Source: Chloroflexota bacterium (GTDB taxonomy: Bacteria; Chloroflexota; Dehalococcoidia; SM23-28-2; RBG-16-64-32). Taken from it: DNA of 6,446 bases. Location of the stretch: contig JADFTG010000072.1 in assembly GCA_022560365.1 (NCBI GenBank), positions 1 through 6,446 on the forward strand, given 5' to 3'. Under the pieces are notes generated by a model, which was given only the letters and a program-made list of their open reading frames with translations, had not been told where the DNA came from and did not search any database. The translations under genes and the position numbers were made by a program. Shown one piece after another: positions 1 to 5,072 of the stretch; within the stretch, counting starts at the first letter, position 1, and each line of letters starts with the position of its first letter.

Positions 1-224
1 CCGGCGACGTAAGCGATGACGATGATGATGATCGCGGCGAGCAGCACGTGTCCGGCGGAGATGCGCGGCAGGTTGAGTCCGGAGAGGCCGCGGCTGAGGG
101 CACGGAACGGCGCCGAAGCAGCATCGCCGATTCGCCGGCTGAGGGGGCGCCGCGGCGGGAACTTCTCGATCCTTGCGAGAAGCTCATCGACCTCTTTCTG
201 GATGCGGTCTGGCTGGTTGGGCAT
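1..224 (-). CDS. Small membrane protein, N-terminal part, truncated by the left edge
   Basis: Reading the minus strand from an ATG at 224 gives 74 codons open to the window edge. The protein begins MPNQPDRIQKEVDELLARIE. It has an amphipathic, probably coiled-coil start (residues 5-21), a proline/arginine-rich linker (about 22-55, with PPRRPLSRR), and then a strongly hydrophobic stretch from about residue 59 (HVLLAAIIIIVIAYVA) that must be a membrane helix. Positive charges before the helix suggest a cytoplasmic N-terminus. Four ATC codons in a row make the IIII run. A GGAAG ribosome site lies 6 nt before the ATG. I do not recognise the family; similar charged-N-terminus, single-helix starts occur in uncharacterised proteins of high-GC Gram-positives and Chloroflexota. 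It is divergent from the CoA-transferase gene. The C-terminal part is outside the window, so the function stays open. Confidence 0.72.
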   Translation of the reverse strand, partial: MPNQPDRIQKEVDELLARIEKFPPRRPLSRRIGDAASAPFRALSRGLSGLNLPRISAGHVLLAAIIIIVIAYVA

Positions 225-326
225 GGGGATCTTCCGCGCGCTCTCCTGCTTCCATCTTATGCTGCCTCTAGATACGCGTCCAGAACGGAATCGGGATCGC
301 CGGTGGCTTTTGGCGCTCGGGGTGGG

Positions 327-332
327 CATAAT
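327..332 (+). promoter_or_regulatory. Putative -10 box of the CoA-transferase gene
   Basis: CATAAT matches the TATAAT consensus at 5 of 6 positions. Transcription would begin near 339 and leave a leader of about 20 nt that contains the ribosome site at 347-353. No good -35 hexamer is visible at 16-18 bp spacing. The box overlaps the in-frame ATG at 331, which argues that this ATG is promoter DNA and not the start codon. Confidence 0.45.
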
Positions 333-346
333 GAGCGCTAACTTTC

Positions 347-353
347 GGGAGGG
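347..353 (+). promoter_or_regulatory. Ribosome binding site that selects the TTG start at 361
   Basis: GGGAGGG is a strong Shine-Dalgarno sequence ending 7 nt before TTG at 361. No comparable site precedes the ATG at 331. This decides the start of the CoA-transferase. Confidence 0.7.
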
Positions 354-360
354 TGCGACT

Positions 361-1818
361 TTGGACTGGCGAGAGGAATACAAGCGCAGGCTTTGCACCG
401 CCGATGAGGCGATGGCGGACGTGCGGGGCGGAAACCTGGTGGCGATACCGATCGCCGGGCCGCGTACCCTGCAAGCGGCGCTATTCCGCCGCTGCCAGGA
501 CGTAGGCGAGATCGAGCTGCGGCTCTCCGCGCCGCTGACCGACCCGGGCTGGCTCCGCCCCGGCAGCGACCTCTTCCGGATCGAGTTCGAGCTGTTCATC
601 AGCGATTACGGCCGAACGGCAACCGACGAAGGCAGGGCCACCTACCTGCCGAACCTCTTCTCGCTGAACTTCAAGGGCCAGGAAGAGGGTCGGGAGGAAT
701 GGCGGGACGTGGACGTCTTCCTGACCTCCGTGACGCCGCCGGACGACGACGGATACGTGCAGTTCGGCGCTCACAACTGGAACAAGCGCCTTTACGTCCG
801 CCACGCCAGGAAGACGATCGCCGAGGTCGACGCCGGCCTGCGCCCCGTCTGTGGCGAAAACAAGGTGCACGTTAGCGAGATCACGCGCTTCGTCGAGGTG
901 CCTCCGGTCGAGATCACGCAGCCGCTCGTCGATCGCTGGCTTGACCGCGTCGATGACGAAGGTCTGAAGGCCGAATACCGGGCGATCGTTGACGATCTGG
1001 AAGGAGACCTCGAGCGCCTGATCGTGATCGGGCCGGCCATGACTCGGCTGGAGCCGATGCAGGTCCGCCGGACGCTTGGCCTCGCTGAGCCGTCGGAGGA
1101 AGCGAAGGTGATCGCCGGGCACGTCTCGGAGGTGCTCCCGGACGGGGCAACGATCCAGATCGGCGTCGGCGAGCCCGGGATGTACCTGGCTCGCGCCGGC
1201 GCGTTCGATGGTAAGCACGACCTGGGCTTGCACACGGAGATGGTGGCGCCCGGCATCGCGCAGCTGGTCGAGGCCGGCGTGATCAACGGCGCCCGGAAGC
1301 AGCTCCACCGGGGGAAGGCAGTCGCGGTCGCCTGGTCCGGCTCGGACTCGGAGGGCCTGAAGATCGTGACCAACAACCCGAAGTTCGAGTGCTACGACCC
1401 CGACTACCTGCTGAGCATGAACGTGATGTCACAGAACGAGAACTTCCACGCCATCAACAACGCGCTATCCATCGACCTCGTCGGCCAGATCAACTCCGAG
1501 TCCGTGTTCGGCTCGCGGTTGATCAATGGCACAGGGGGCCAGCCGGAGACGCACATAGCCGCCGTTCTCTCGAAGGGTGGCCGGGCGATCACGCTGCTGC
1601 CGTCGACGGCGATGCACGGCGCGGTCTCGCGCGTGGTCGCCCAGCAGGAGCCGGGGTCGATCGTCACGATACCGCGCTACTTCGCCGATACGGTGATCAC
1701 GGAGCACGGCGTGGCGCGCCTCTGGGGCAAGAACCACCGCCAGCGCGCCGAGGAGCTTATCGCCATCGCCCACCCGGACTTCCGGGCCGACCTCCGCCGC
1801 GAAGCCCAGCGGCTCTAA
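361..1818 (+). CDS. Acetyl-CoA hydrolase/transferase family protein (4-hydroxybutyrate CoA-transferase-like)
   Basis: Predicted cytoplasmic 485-residue enzyme that transfers CoA between short-chain acyl-CoAs and acids (family of AbfT/Cat1). The TTG start gives MDWREEYKRR, the usual opening of this family, and has a strong ribosome site. Residues 21-180 form the first CoA-transferase domain and about 245-485 the second. The HTEM motif holds the expected catalytic glutamate, E293, equivalent to Glu238 of AbfT, which forms the glutamyl-CoA intermediate. GTGGQ (390-394) and SKGGRAITLLPSTA (404-417) are the conserved C-terminal segments. Oddities: the protein is about 45-50 residues longer than AbfT (438), with an extra segment at about 184-243. 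The usual VDF after GGQ is PET, and the glycine loop reads GVGEPG, so it belongs to a divergent clade. The substrate is not predictable. The following region contains only repeats, so the gene appears monocistronic. Confidence 0.9.
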   Translation: MDWREEYKRRLCTADEAMADVRGGNLVAIPIAGPRTLQAALFRRCQDVGEIELRLSAPLTDPGWLRPGSDLFRIEFELFISDYGRTATDEGRATYLPNLFSLNFKGQEEGREEWRDVDVFLTSVTPPDDDGYVQFGAHNWNKRLYVRHARKTIAEVDAGLRPVCGENKVHVSEITRFVEVPPVEITQPLVDRWLDRVDDEGLKAEYRAIVDDLEGDLERLIVIGPAMTRLEPMQVRRTLGLAEPSEEAKVIAGHVSEVLPDGATIQIGVGEPGMYLARAGAFDGKHDLGLHTEMVAPGIAQLVEAGVINGARKQLHRGKAVAVAWSGSDSEGLKIVTNNPKFECYDPDYLLSMNVMSQNENFHAINNALSIDLVGQINSESVFGSRLINGTGGQPETHIAAVLSKGGRAITLLPSTAMHGAVSRVVAQQEPGSIVTIPRYFADTVITEHGVARLWGKNHRQRAEELIAIAHPDFRADLRREAQRL

Positions 1819-1865
1819 CGGCGACCAGGGGGGATCGGAGACGGGGCATAGGACGGGACTCCGAC

Positions 1866-1896
1866 CGCTCATGGTGAGGCTCTCGAATCATGAGCG
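1866..1896 (+). repeat. REP-like palindrome, copy A
   Basis: Arms CGCTCATG (1866-1873) and CATGAGCG (1889-1896) pair perfectly over 8 bp around the loop GTGAGGCTCTCGAAT. The inner 13 bases (1875-1887) are the exact reverse complement of 1943-1955 in copy B, while the arms differ in a compensated way. It lies 48 bp after the CoA-transferase stop and could also act as a transcript-end hairpin, but no T tract follows it. Confidence 0.7.
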
Positions 1897-1932
1897 CGGC
1901 ACCTGGCATCGGGCGGTTCGGAATGCCGTGCG

Positions 1933-1965
1933 CCGCTCGTCCTTCGAGAGCCTCAGGACGAGCGG
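1933..1965 (-). repeat. REP-like palindrome, copy B (inverted relative to A)
   Basis: Arms CCGCTCGTCCT (1933-1943) and AGGACGAGCGG (1955-1965) are perfect 11-bp complements around an 11-nt loop. The core TTCGAGAGCCTCA (1943-1955) is the reverse complement of the copy A core. The pattern (CGTCCT, a TTCGA core, AGGACG) resembles intergenic palindromes repeated many times in numerous high-GC genomes, as in REP families mobilised by RAYT transposases. That family link is from general knowledge and was not tested here. Confidence 0.72.
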
Positions 1966-1976
1966 GACGAGCCGAG

Positions 1977-2007
1977 GGTATCCTTCGATACCTCAGGACG
2001 AGCGGGA
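1977..2007 (-). repeat. REP-like palindrome, copy C (left arm changed)
   Basis: Bases 1981-2007 repeat 1940-1967 of copy B in the same orientation with one deletion and one further change; both end in CTCAGGACGAGCGGGA. The matching left arm is lost. Instead GGTATC (1977-1982) and GATACC (1987-1992) form a 6-bp stem with the tetraloop CTTC. It looks like a decayed or recombined copy. Confidence 0.6.
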
Positions 2008-2010
2008 TCT

Positions 2011-2045
2011 GACACCTGACACCTCGCACCTCGCACCTCGCACCT
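2011..2045 (+). repeat. Tandem heptamer repeat, five units
   Basis: Two GACACCT units (2011-2024) are followed by three CGCACCT units (2025-2045) with no gaps; the shared core is CACCT. The 7-bp period begins directly after REP-like copy C and ends 7 bp before the nfo -10 box, so it covers the position where a -35 element would sit. It resembles the short tandem heptanucleotide repeats known from intergenic DNA of cyanobacteria and other bacteria. Confidence 0.8.
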
Positions 2046-2052
2046 CGCGCGC

Positions 2053-2058
2053 TATACT
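2053..2058 (+). promoter_or_regulatory. Putative -10 box of nfo, giving a leaderless transcript
   Basis: TATACT is followed by only 7 bp (GGCGGCC) before the ATG at 2066, so transcription would start on or next to the A of the start codon. No Shine-Dalgarno sequence lies before this ATG. The same TATACT hexamer serves as the likely -10 of the operon at 4692. No -35 consensus is visible at 2030-2036, which lies inside the heptamer array. Confidence 0.55.
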
Positions 2059-2065
2059 GGCGGCC

Positions 2066-2917
2066 ATGAAGCTCGGAGCGCACGTGCGAACGGCCGGCGG
2101 CGTCGACAAAGCGGTCGGCCGCGCGGAGGAGATGGGCGCGGAGACGATCCAGCTGTTCAGCGGCGCGCCGCAGGCCTGGCGGCGCAAGAACTACTCGAAA
2201 GACGAAGTCGACGCGTTCAGAGCGCGGCTGAAGGAGACCGGCATCGGGCCGGTGTTCATTCACGGTCTCTATCTGATGAACTTCGCGACCGACAACCCGG
2301 ACCTGCTAGAGAAGTCACGGGAGGCGCTCGTTGCCGAGATGAACGCTGCGTCCCTGATCGGCGCGAGGGGTGTGATCTTTCACCTCGGCAGCCACAAAGG
2401 CGCTGGCTACGAGGCCCGCGTCGGCCAGGTGATCGACCAGTGCTGCCAGGTGCTGGAAGCGACGCCGGACGACGCCTGGCTGATCCTCGAGAACAGTGCT
2501 GGGATGGGCGGCGCCGTCGGCTCTAAGTTCGCGGAGCTGGGCCGCATCGCCCGTGAGTCCGGCAGCGATCGCATCAAAGTTTGCCTCGACACGCAGCATT
2601 CGTTCGCCGCCGGTTACGACGTTAAGACGCGCGAAGGCCTTGACGCCGCCATGGCCGAGTTCGACAAGGAGATCGGCCTCGACCGGCTCGCGGCCGTGCA
2701 CGCGAACGACTCGAAGATCGAGTTCGGGGGCGGCAAGGACCGGCACGAGAACATCGGCGAAGGCTACATCGGCCGCGACGGCTTCACGAACCTGCTCTCC
2801 CACCCCGCGTTTGCCGACGTGCCGTTCTTGCTGGAGGTTCCCGGGTTCGATGGCAGCGGCCCGGACAAGGCGAACCTGGACATCCTCAAAGAGCTGCGCG
2901 CCGCGGCGAACGGCTAG
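2066..2917 (+). CDS. nfo: Endonuclease IV (AP endonuclease, deoxyribonuclease IV)
   Basis: A 283-residue enzyme that cuts the DNA backbone 5' to abasic sites during base-excision repair, using three zinc ions in a TIM barrel. All nine metal ligands of E. coli Nfo can be placed: H66 (FIHGLY), H106 (IFHLGS), E142 (ILENSAG), D175 and H178 (CLDTQHSF), H212 (VHANDSK), D225 and H227 (GKDRHENIG) and E257 (LLEVPG). Length matches the family (about 280-285). The start MKLGAHVRTAGG is typical. The frame stays open back to 1871, but that extension would translate the REP-like and heptamer repeats and is rejected. Translation is probably leaderless. The stop codon overlaps that of the convergent LysR gene, and no terminator separates them. 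Confidence 0.97.
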   Translation: MKLGAHVRTAGGVDKAVGRAEEMGAETIQLFSGAPQAWRRKNYSKDEVDAFRARLKETGIGPVFIHGLYLMNFATDNPDLLEKSREALVAEMNAASLIGARGVIFHLGSHKGAGYEARVGQVIDQCCQVLEATPDDAWLILENSAGMGGAVGSKFAELGRIARESGSDRIKVCLDTQHSFAAGYDVKTREGLDAAMAEFDKEIGLDRLAAVHANDSKIEFGGGKDRHENIGEGYIGRDGFTNLLSHPAFADVPFLLEVPGFDGSGPDKANLDILKELRAAANG

Positions 2918-3819
2918 CTCGTAACGGGCAGGCGCGCGGAGTAGATCTCGGCCAGTGTGTCGATGAACGCCTGCACGGCCCGCGAGCGCTTGCGGTTGCG
3001 CCGGTACTGCAGCGCGATCGTCCGGCGGATTGGTTCGACATCCGGCAGTTCAACCTGAACGAGCGTGCCCGCCTCCAGCTCCCGCCGGACCGTCACGTCG
3101 GGTACGAGTGCGACGCCGAGCCCCTGTTCGACCATGCGCTTCGTCGCCTCGAGTGAGTCGAGTTCCATGGCAACGTTGGGGATGACGTTCGCCTTGCGGA
3201 ACAGGTCATGGATCAGGCCGTAGTAGGACGAGCCGCGGTCGAAGAGCACGATCGGTTCGCTGGCGATTTCGGCGATTGTCGCTTTGCCGGACGCCGCGAA
3301 TTCGTGACCGGGTTGGGCAACGAGCACGATCTCGTCGTCGTAAAGGTGAATACTCTCCGTATCCGGGTGAGAGAGCGTGCGCAGGAGGCCGACCTGGACT
3401 TCGTCTGTGAGCAGCATGTTGAGTACCTGCTCTGAACGGCCCGTGCGGATCACGACGTCGACGAGCGGGTAGTCGGTGCAGAAGCGGTGGAGGATATTTG
3501 GAAGGACGTAGGTAGAGATCGTGATTGCGGAGCCGAGGCGGAGGGAGCCGAGCTGGACTTTGCGCACGTCCTCAACGGCGTCGCGGCCCTCCTGCAGCTG
3601 CTGGAGGATGCGCTCGACGTAGGGGAGGAAGACGTGGCCGGCGTCGGTCAAGCGCACGCTGCGGCCGCCTCGCTCGAACAACTCCTCGCCCAGCTCGCGC
3701 TCCAGCGCCTGGATGCGCGCGGTGATGGATGGCTGGGTAAGGTGTAGCGCCTCGGCGGCGCGACTGAAGGAGCTATGTGTGGAGACCTGTACGAAAGCCT
3801 CGATCTGTCCGAAGTCCAA
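2914..3819 (-). CDS. LysR-family transcriptional regulator
   Basis: A 301-residue DNA-binding regulator of standard LysR length. The winged helix-turn-helix covers residues 1-60, with the family signature FSRAAEALHLTQPSITARIQ at 18-37 and LTDAGHVFLPYVERIL ending the linker helix. The periplasmic-binding-protein-like effector domain runs from about 90 to 295 and includes DSLEATKRMVEQGLGVALVP, a conserved block of that domain. The start is TTG at 3819: an in-frame TGA lies just upstream, no ATG or GTG is available, and GAGGT (3830-3834) precedes it by 10 nt. It is downstream of the ferredoxin genes in the same direction but has its own promoter. The effector and targets cannot be read from sequence; because LysR proteins often control neighbours, the ferredoxins or the acyl-CoA operon are candidates. 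Confidence 0.95.
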   Translation of the reverse strand: MDFGQIEAFVQVSTHSSFSRAAEALHLTQPSITARIQALERELGEELFERGGRSVRLTDAGHVFLPYVERILQQLQEGRDAVEDVRKVQLGSLRLGSAITISTYVLPNILHRFCTDYPLVDVVIRTGRSEQVLNMLLTDEVQVGLLRTLSHPDTESIHLYDDEIVLVAQPGHEFAASGKATIAEIASEPIVLFDRGSSYYGLIHDLFRKANVIPNVAMELDSLEATKRMVEQGLGVALVPDVTVRRELEAGTLVQVELPDVEPIRRTIALQYRRNRKRSRAVQAFIDTLAEIYSARLPVTS

Positions 3820-3867
3820 GCGCGAAACTACCTCAGCTATTCAAATCGCCTATGGGTACTATGAATC

Positions 3868-3896
3868 AGAATAGAGAATCACGAACGGCAGGTCAA
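3868..3896 (-). promoter_or_regulatory. Promoter of the LysR gene
   Basis: On the minus strand, TTGACC (3891-3896) and TATTCT (3868-3873) are separated by exactly 17 bp; they match the sigma-70 consensus at 5/6 and 4/6. The start point would be near 3861, giving a leader of about 42 nt. Short dyads overlap this stretch: CTAT/ATAG at 3860-3875, and ATTCA (3839-3843) with TGAAT (3862-3866). They could be LysR autoregulatory sites, but this is weak. Confidence 0.6.
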
Positions 3897-3915
3897 GGCG
3901 TGTCGCGAACTTGCT

Positions 3916-4206
3916 TCAGGCTTCGTGGCGTTCGGCTGTCGAGCGCCAGGCGCCGCTTGTGTCGTGCGTCTCGAACCACCCCGCGTTGATCGGCGTAAAC
4001 TTCTTCTGGTCTTCCGGTACGTCGTCTTCGAAGAAGATCGCCGAGACCGGGCAGACCGGTTCGCAGGCGGCGCAGTCGATGCACATGTTGGGGTCGATGT
4101 AGTATTGCGGATCGTCCTCGGTCGTGTGGATGCAGTCGACGGGGCAGACGTCGACGCAGGAGGCGTCCTTGGTGCCGATACAGGGTTCAGTGATGGTGTA
4201 GGTCAT
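3916..4206 (-). CDS. 7Fe-type ferredoxin (3Fe-4S and 4Fe-4S)
   Basis: A 96-residue soluble electron carrier of the Azotobacter FdI / bacterial 7Fe type. The cysteine pattern is C9, C17, C21, then C42-x2-C45-x2-C48-x3-C52-P. By homology, C9, C17 and C52 hold the 3Fe-4S cluster, and C21, C42, C45 and C48 hold the 4Fe-4S cluster. C25 matches the extra cysteine near this cluster in FdI. Position 12, where a second full cluster would need a cysteine, is threonine, which supports one 3Fe cluster. EDDVPEDQKKF after the second motif is the usual C-terminal extension. The ATG at 4206 has its own promoter but only a weak ribosome site (GCGAAG), with a leader near 10 nt. The upstream neighbour on the same strand is a 2Fe-2S ferredoxin. 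The redox partner is not in the window. Confidence 0.93.
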   Translation of the reverse strand: MTYTITEPCIGTKDASCVDVCPVDCIHTTEDDPQYYIDPNMCIDCAACEPVCPVSAIFFEDDVPEDQKKFTPINAGWFETHDTSGAWRSTAERHEA

Positions 4207-4223
4207 AGCTTCGCTTGTCCGCT

Positions 4224-4252
4224 ATTTTAACGGCCGCTAAGTAGCGCAACAA
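4224..4252 (-). promoter_or_regulatory. Promoter of the 7Fe ferredoxin gene
   Basis: On the minus strand, TTGTTG (4247-4252) and TAAAAT (4224-4229) have a 17-bp spacer. The -10 matches 5/6 and the -35 matches 3/6. It lies in the 56-bp gap between the two ferredoxin genes and lets the downstream ferredoxin be expressed independently. Transcription would begin near 4217, leaving a leader of about 10 nt. Confidence 0.55.
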
Positions 4253-4262
4253 GAGACGTGGA

Positions 4263-4574
4263 TCACTCCTCCTTCACGCCCCGTTTGTTGACCGTCACGT
4301 CTCCGCTAACCCGCGCCTGACAGGCGAGGCGCAGGTTGTTCTCGCGCACCATCGCCTCGGACCGCTCTTCGGTCATCGTCTTCAGCTCCGTGCGGCCGAT
4401 GTCGTCGAGGTTCTCGGCGCCGGCTTCGATGCGGCACAGGCAGGTGGTGCAGATCGCCTGGCCGCCGCACGTTGTGGGCCAATAGAGGCCGCTGGCGTGC
4501 GCCGCAGCCATGATCGTCTGACCGGCTTGCGCATCGATCTCGCGGTTGAGCGGTAGGATCCTGATTTTCGGCAC
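4263..4574 (-). CDS. 2Fe-2S ferredoxin
   Basis: A 103-residue ferredoxin with a beta-grasp fold. The ligands follow the C-x5-C-x2-C ... C pattern: C36, C42 and C45 in TTCGGQAICTTCLCRI, then C85 in LRLACQARV; C47 is an additional non-ligand cysteine. This spacing fits adrenodoxin/ISC-like and oxygenase-associated ferredoxins better than plant-type ones (C-x4-C-x2-C). The start is GTG at 4574, with GGAG (minus strand, 4583-4586) 8 nt upstream. It is divergent from the acyl-CoA operon across 117 bp and leads the ferredoxin-ferredoxin-LysR series. A role in supplying electrons to an oxygenase or in Fe-S assembly is possible; no Fe-S assembly genes are adjacent. Confidence 0.93.
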   Translation of the reverse strand: MPKIRILPLNREIDAQAGQTIMAAAHASGLYWPTTCGGQAICTTCLCRIEAGAENLDDIGRTELKTMTEERSEAMVRENNLRLACQARVSGDVTVNKRGVKEE

Positions 4575-4582
4575 GAAGTGAG

Positions 4583-4586
4583 CTCC
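4583..4586 (-). promoter_or_regulatory. Ribosome binding site for the GTG start of the 2Fe-2S ferredoxin
   Basis: GGAG on the minus strand sits 8 nt before GTG at 4574. There is no in-frame ATG nearby, so this site supports the GTG start. Confidence 0.6.
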
Positions 4587-4616
4587 GGGATGATGGTATC
4601 ACCGGTGCTGAAAGGC

Positions 4617-4647
4617 TTGCGGCTCGTGGGTCGCGGTCGCATATACT
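4617..4647 (+). promoter_or_regulatory. Putative promoter of the thioesterase-MaoC operon
   Basis: TATACT (4642-4647) is a good -10 box. The best upstream hexamer is TTGCGG (4617-4622), at a long 19-bp spacing. The start point would be near 4654, giving a leader of about 38 nt. An 8-bp palindrome CACCGGTG (4600-4607) lies upstream, between the two divergent genes, and could be an operator; nothing else supports that. Confidence 0.4.
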
Positions 4648-4663
4648 TGGTCTGATCCCGCGC

Positions 4664-4680
4664 CCTCTTTAAGAGGAGGT
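4664..4680 (+). promoter_or_regulatory. Ribosome site of the thioesterase gene, within a short inverted repeat
   Basis: AAGAGGAGGT (4671-4680) is a near-perfect Shine-Dalgarno sequence, 11 nt before the ATG, slightly far. CCTCTT (4664-4669) is complementary to AAGAGG (4671-4676), so the leader could fold a small hairpin that hides part of the ribosome site. Confidence 0.45.
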
Positions 4681-4691
4681 CTTCCCGCCAA

Positions 4692-5072
4692 ATGAAGCCG
4701 ATCCCCGATGGCACCAGCGACGAGATGGTTATCGAGACTACGCCCGAGATGGGCGTCCGCCACCTGCCGGTGCCGATGTACTCCACACCGTCAATGGTCG
4801 GACACTTCGAACAGCTCTGCCTGAGGATGATGATCCCGTTCCTTGCCGCGGGCGAGAACTCCGTCGGTTACAAGGTCGAGGTCAAGCACTCGGCGCCGAC
4901 GCCCATCGGCATGAAGGTCACTGTGAAGGCGAAGACGATCGAATCCGACGAACGTAAAGCCGTCTTCGCCGTGGAGGCGTACAACGAGACGGGAGCGAAA
5001 ATCGGCGAGGGAAAGCATGAACGACGGGCGATCGATATGACGCGCTTCTCCGGGCCAAGCCAGTCAGCATGA
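4692..5072 (+). CDS. FlK-like hotdog-fold acyl-CoA thioesterase
   Basis: A 126-residue single hotdog domain. It aligns by eye with fluoroacetyl-CoA thioesterase FlK of Streptomyces cattleya. The FlK catalytic Thr42, Glu50 and His76 correspond to T32 and E40 (STPSMVGHFE) and H66 (KHSAPTPIG). VRHLPVP (22-28), the G-x-x-S-V-G turn (54-59) and GKHERRAID (107-115) also match. The reaction would be hydrolysis of a short acyl-CoA thioester in the cytosol. FlK selectivity for fluoroacetyl-CoA depends on lid residues that I cannot show here, so fluoroacetate detoxification is not claimed. It is the first gene of a four-gene operon, and its stop overlaps the next start as ATGA (5069-5072), implying coupled translation with the MaoC pair. 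Confidence 0.88.
   Translation: MKPIPDGTSDEMVIETTPEMGVRHLPVPMYSTPSMVGHFEQLCLRMMIPFLAAGENSVGYKVEVKHSAPTPIGMKVTVKAKTIESDERKAVFAVEAYNETGAKIGEGKHERRAIDMTRFSGPSQSA

Noticed and set aside
16..360. N-terminal extension of the CoA-transferase frame back to ATG 16
   Set aside because: It overlaps the minus-strand membrane-protein gene and the promoter region, is arginine/serine-rich without homology features, and has no ribosome site; TTG 361 is better on all counts.
481..1308. 275-codon open frame on the minus strand inside the CoA-transferase gene
   Set aside because: It is antisense to strongly conserved family motifs, and its composition (rich in H, D, R and L) is that of a shadow frame in high-GC DNA.
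1866..1896. Rho-independent terminator after the CoA-transferase
   Set aside because: The hairpin has a 15-nt loop, no T tract follows, and the sequence is shared with copy B, so a repeat element explains it better.
2011..2045. CRISPR array
   Set aside because: The units are 7 bp long and directly adjacent with no spacers; this is a tandem repeat.
1871..2065. N-terminal extension of nfo to ATG 1871
   Set aside because: It would translate the REP-like palindromes and heptamers; endonuclease IV normally begins at MKLGAHV, at 2066.
4600..4607. Palindrome CACCGGTG as an operator between the divergent genes
   Set aside because: An 8-bp palindrome is common by chance in GC-rich DNA, and no second copy or known operator consensus supports it.
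4692..5072. Fluoroacetate resistance gene
   Set aside because: The catalytic triad matches FlK, but no fluorometabolite gene is nearby and the selectivity residues cannot be judged; a general short acyl-CoA thioesterase is the safer call.
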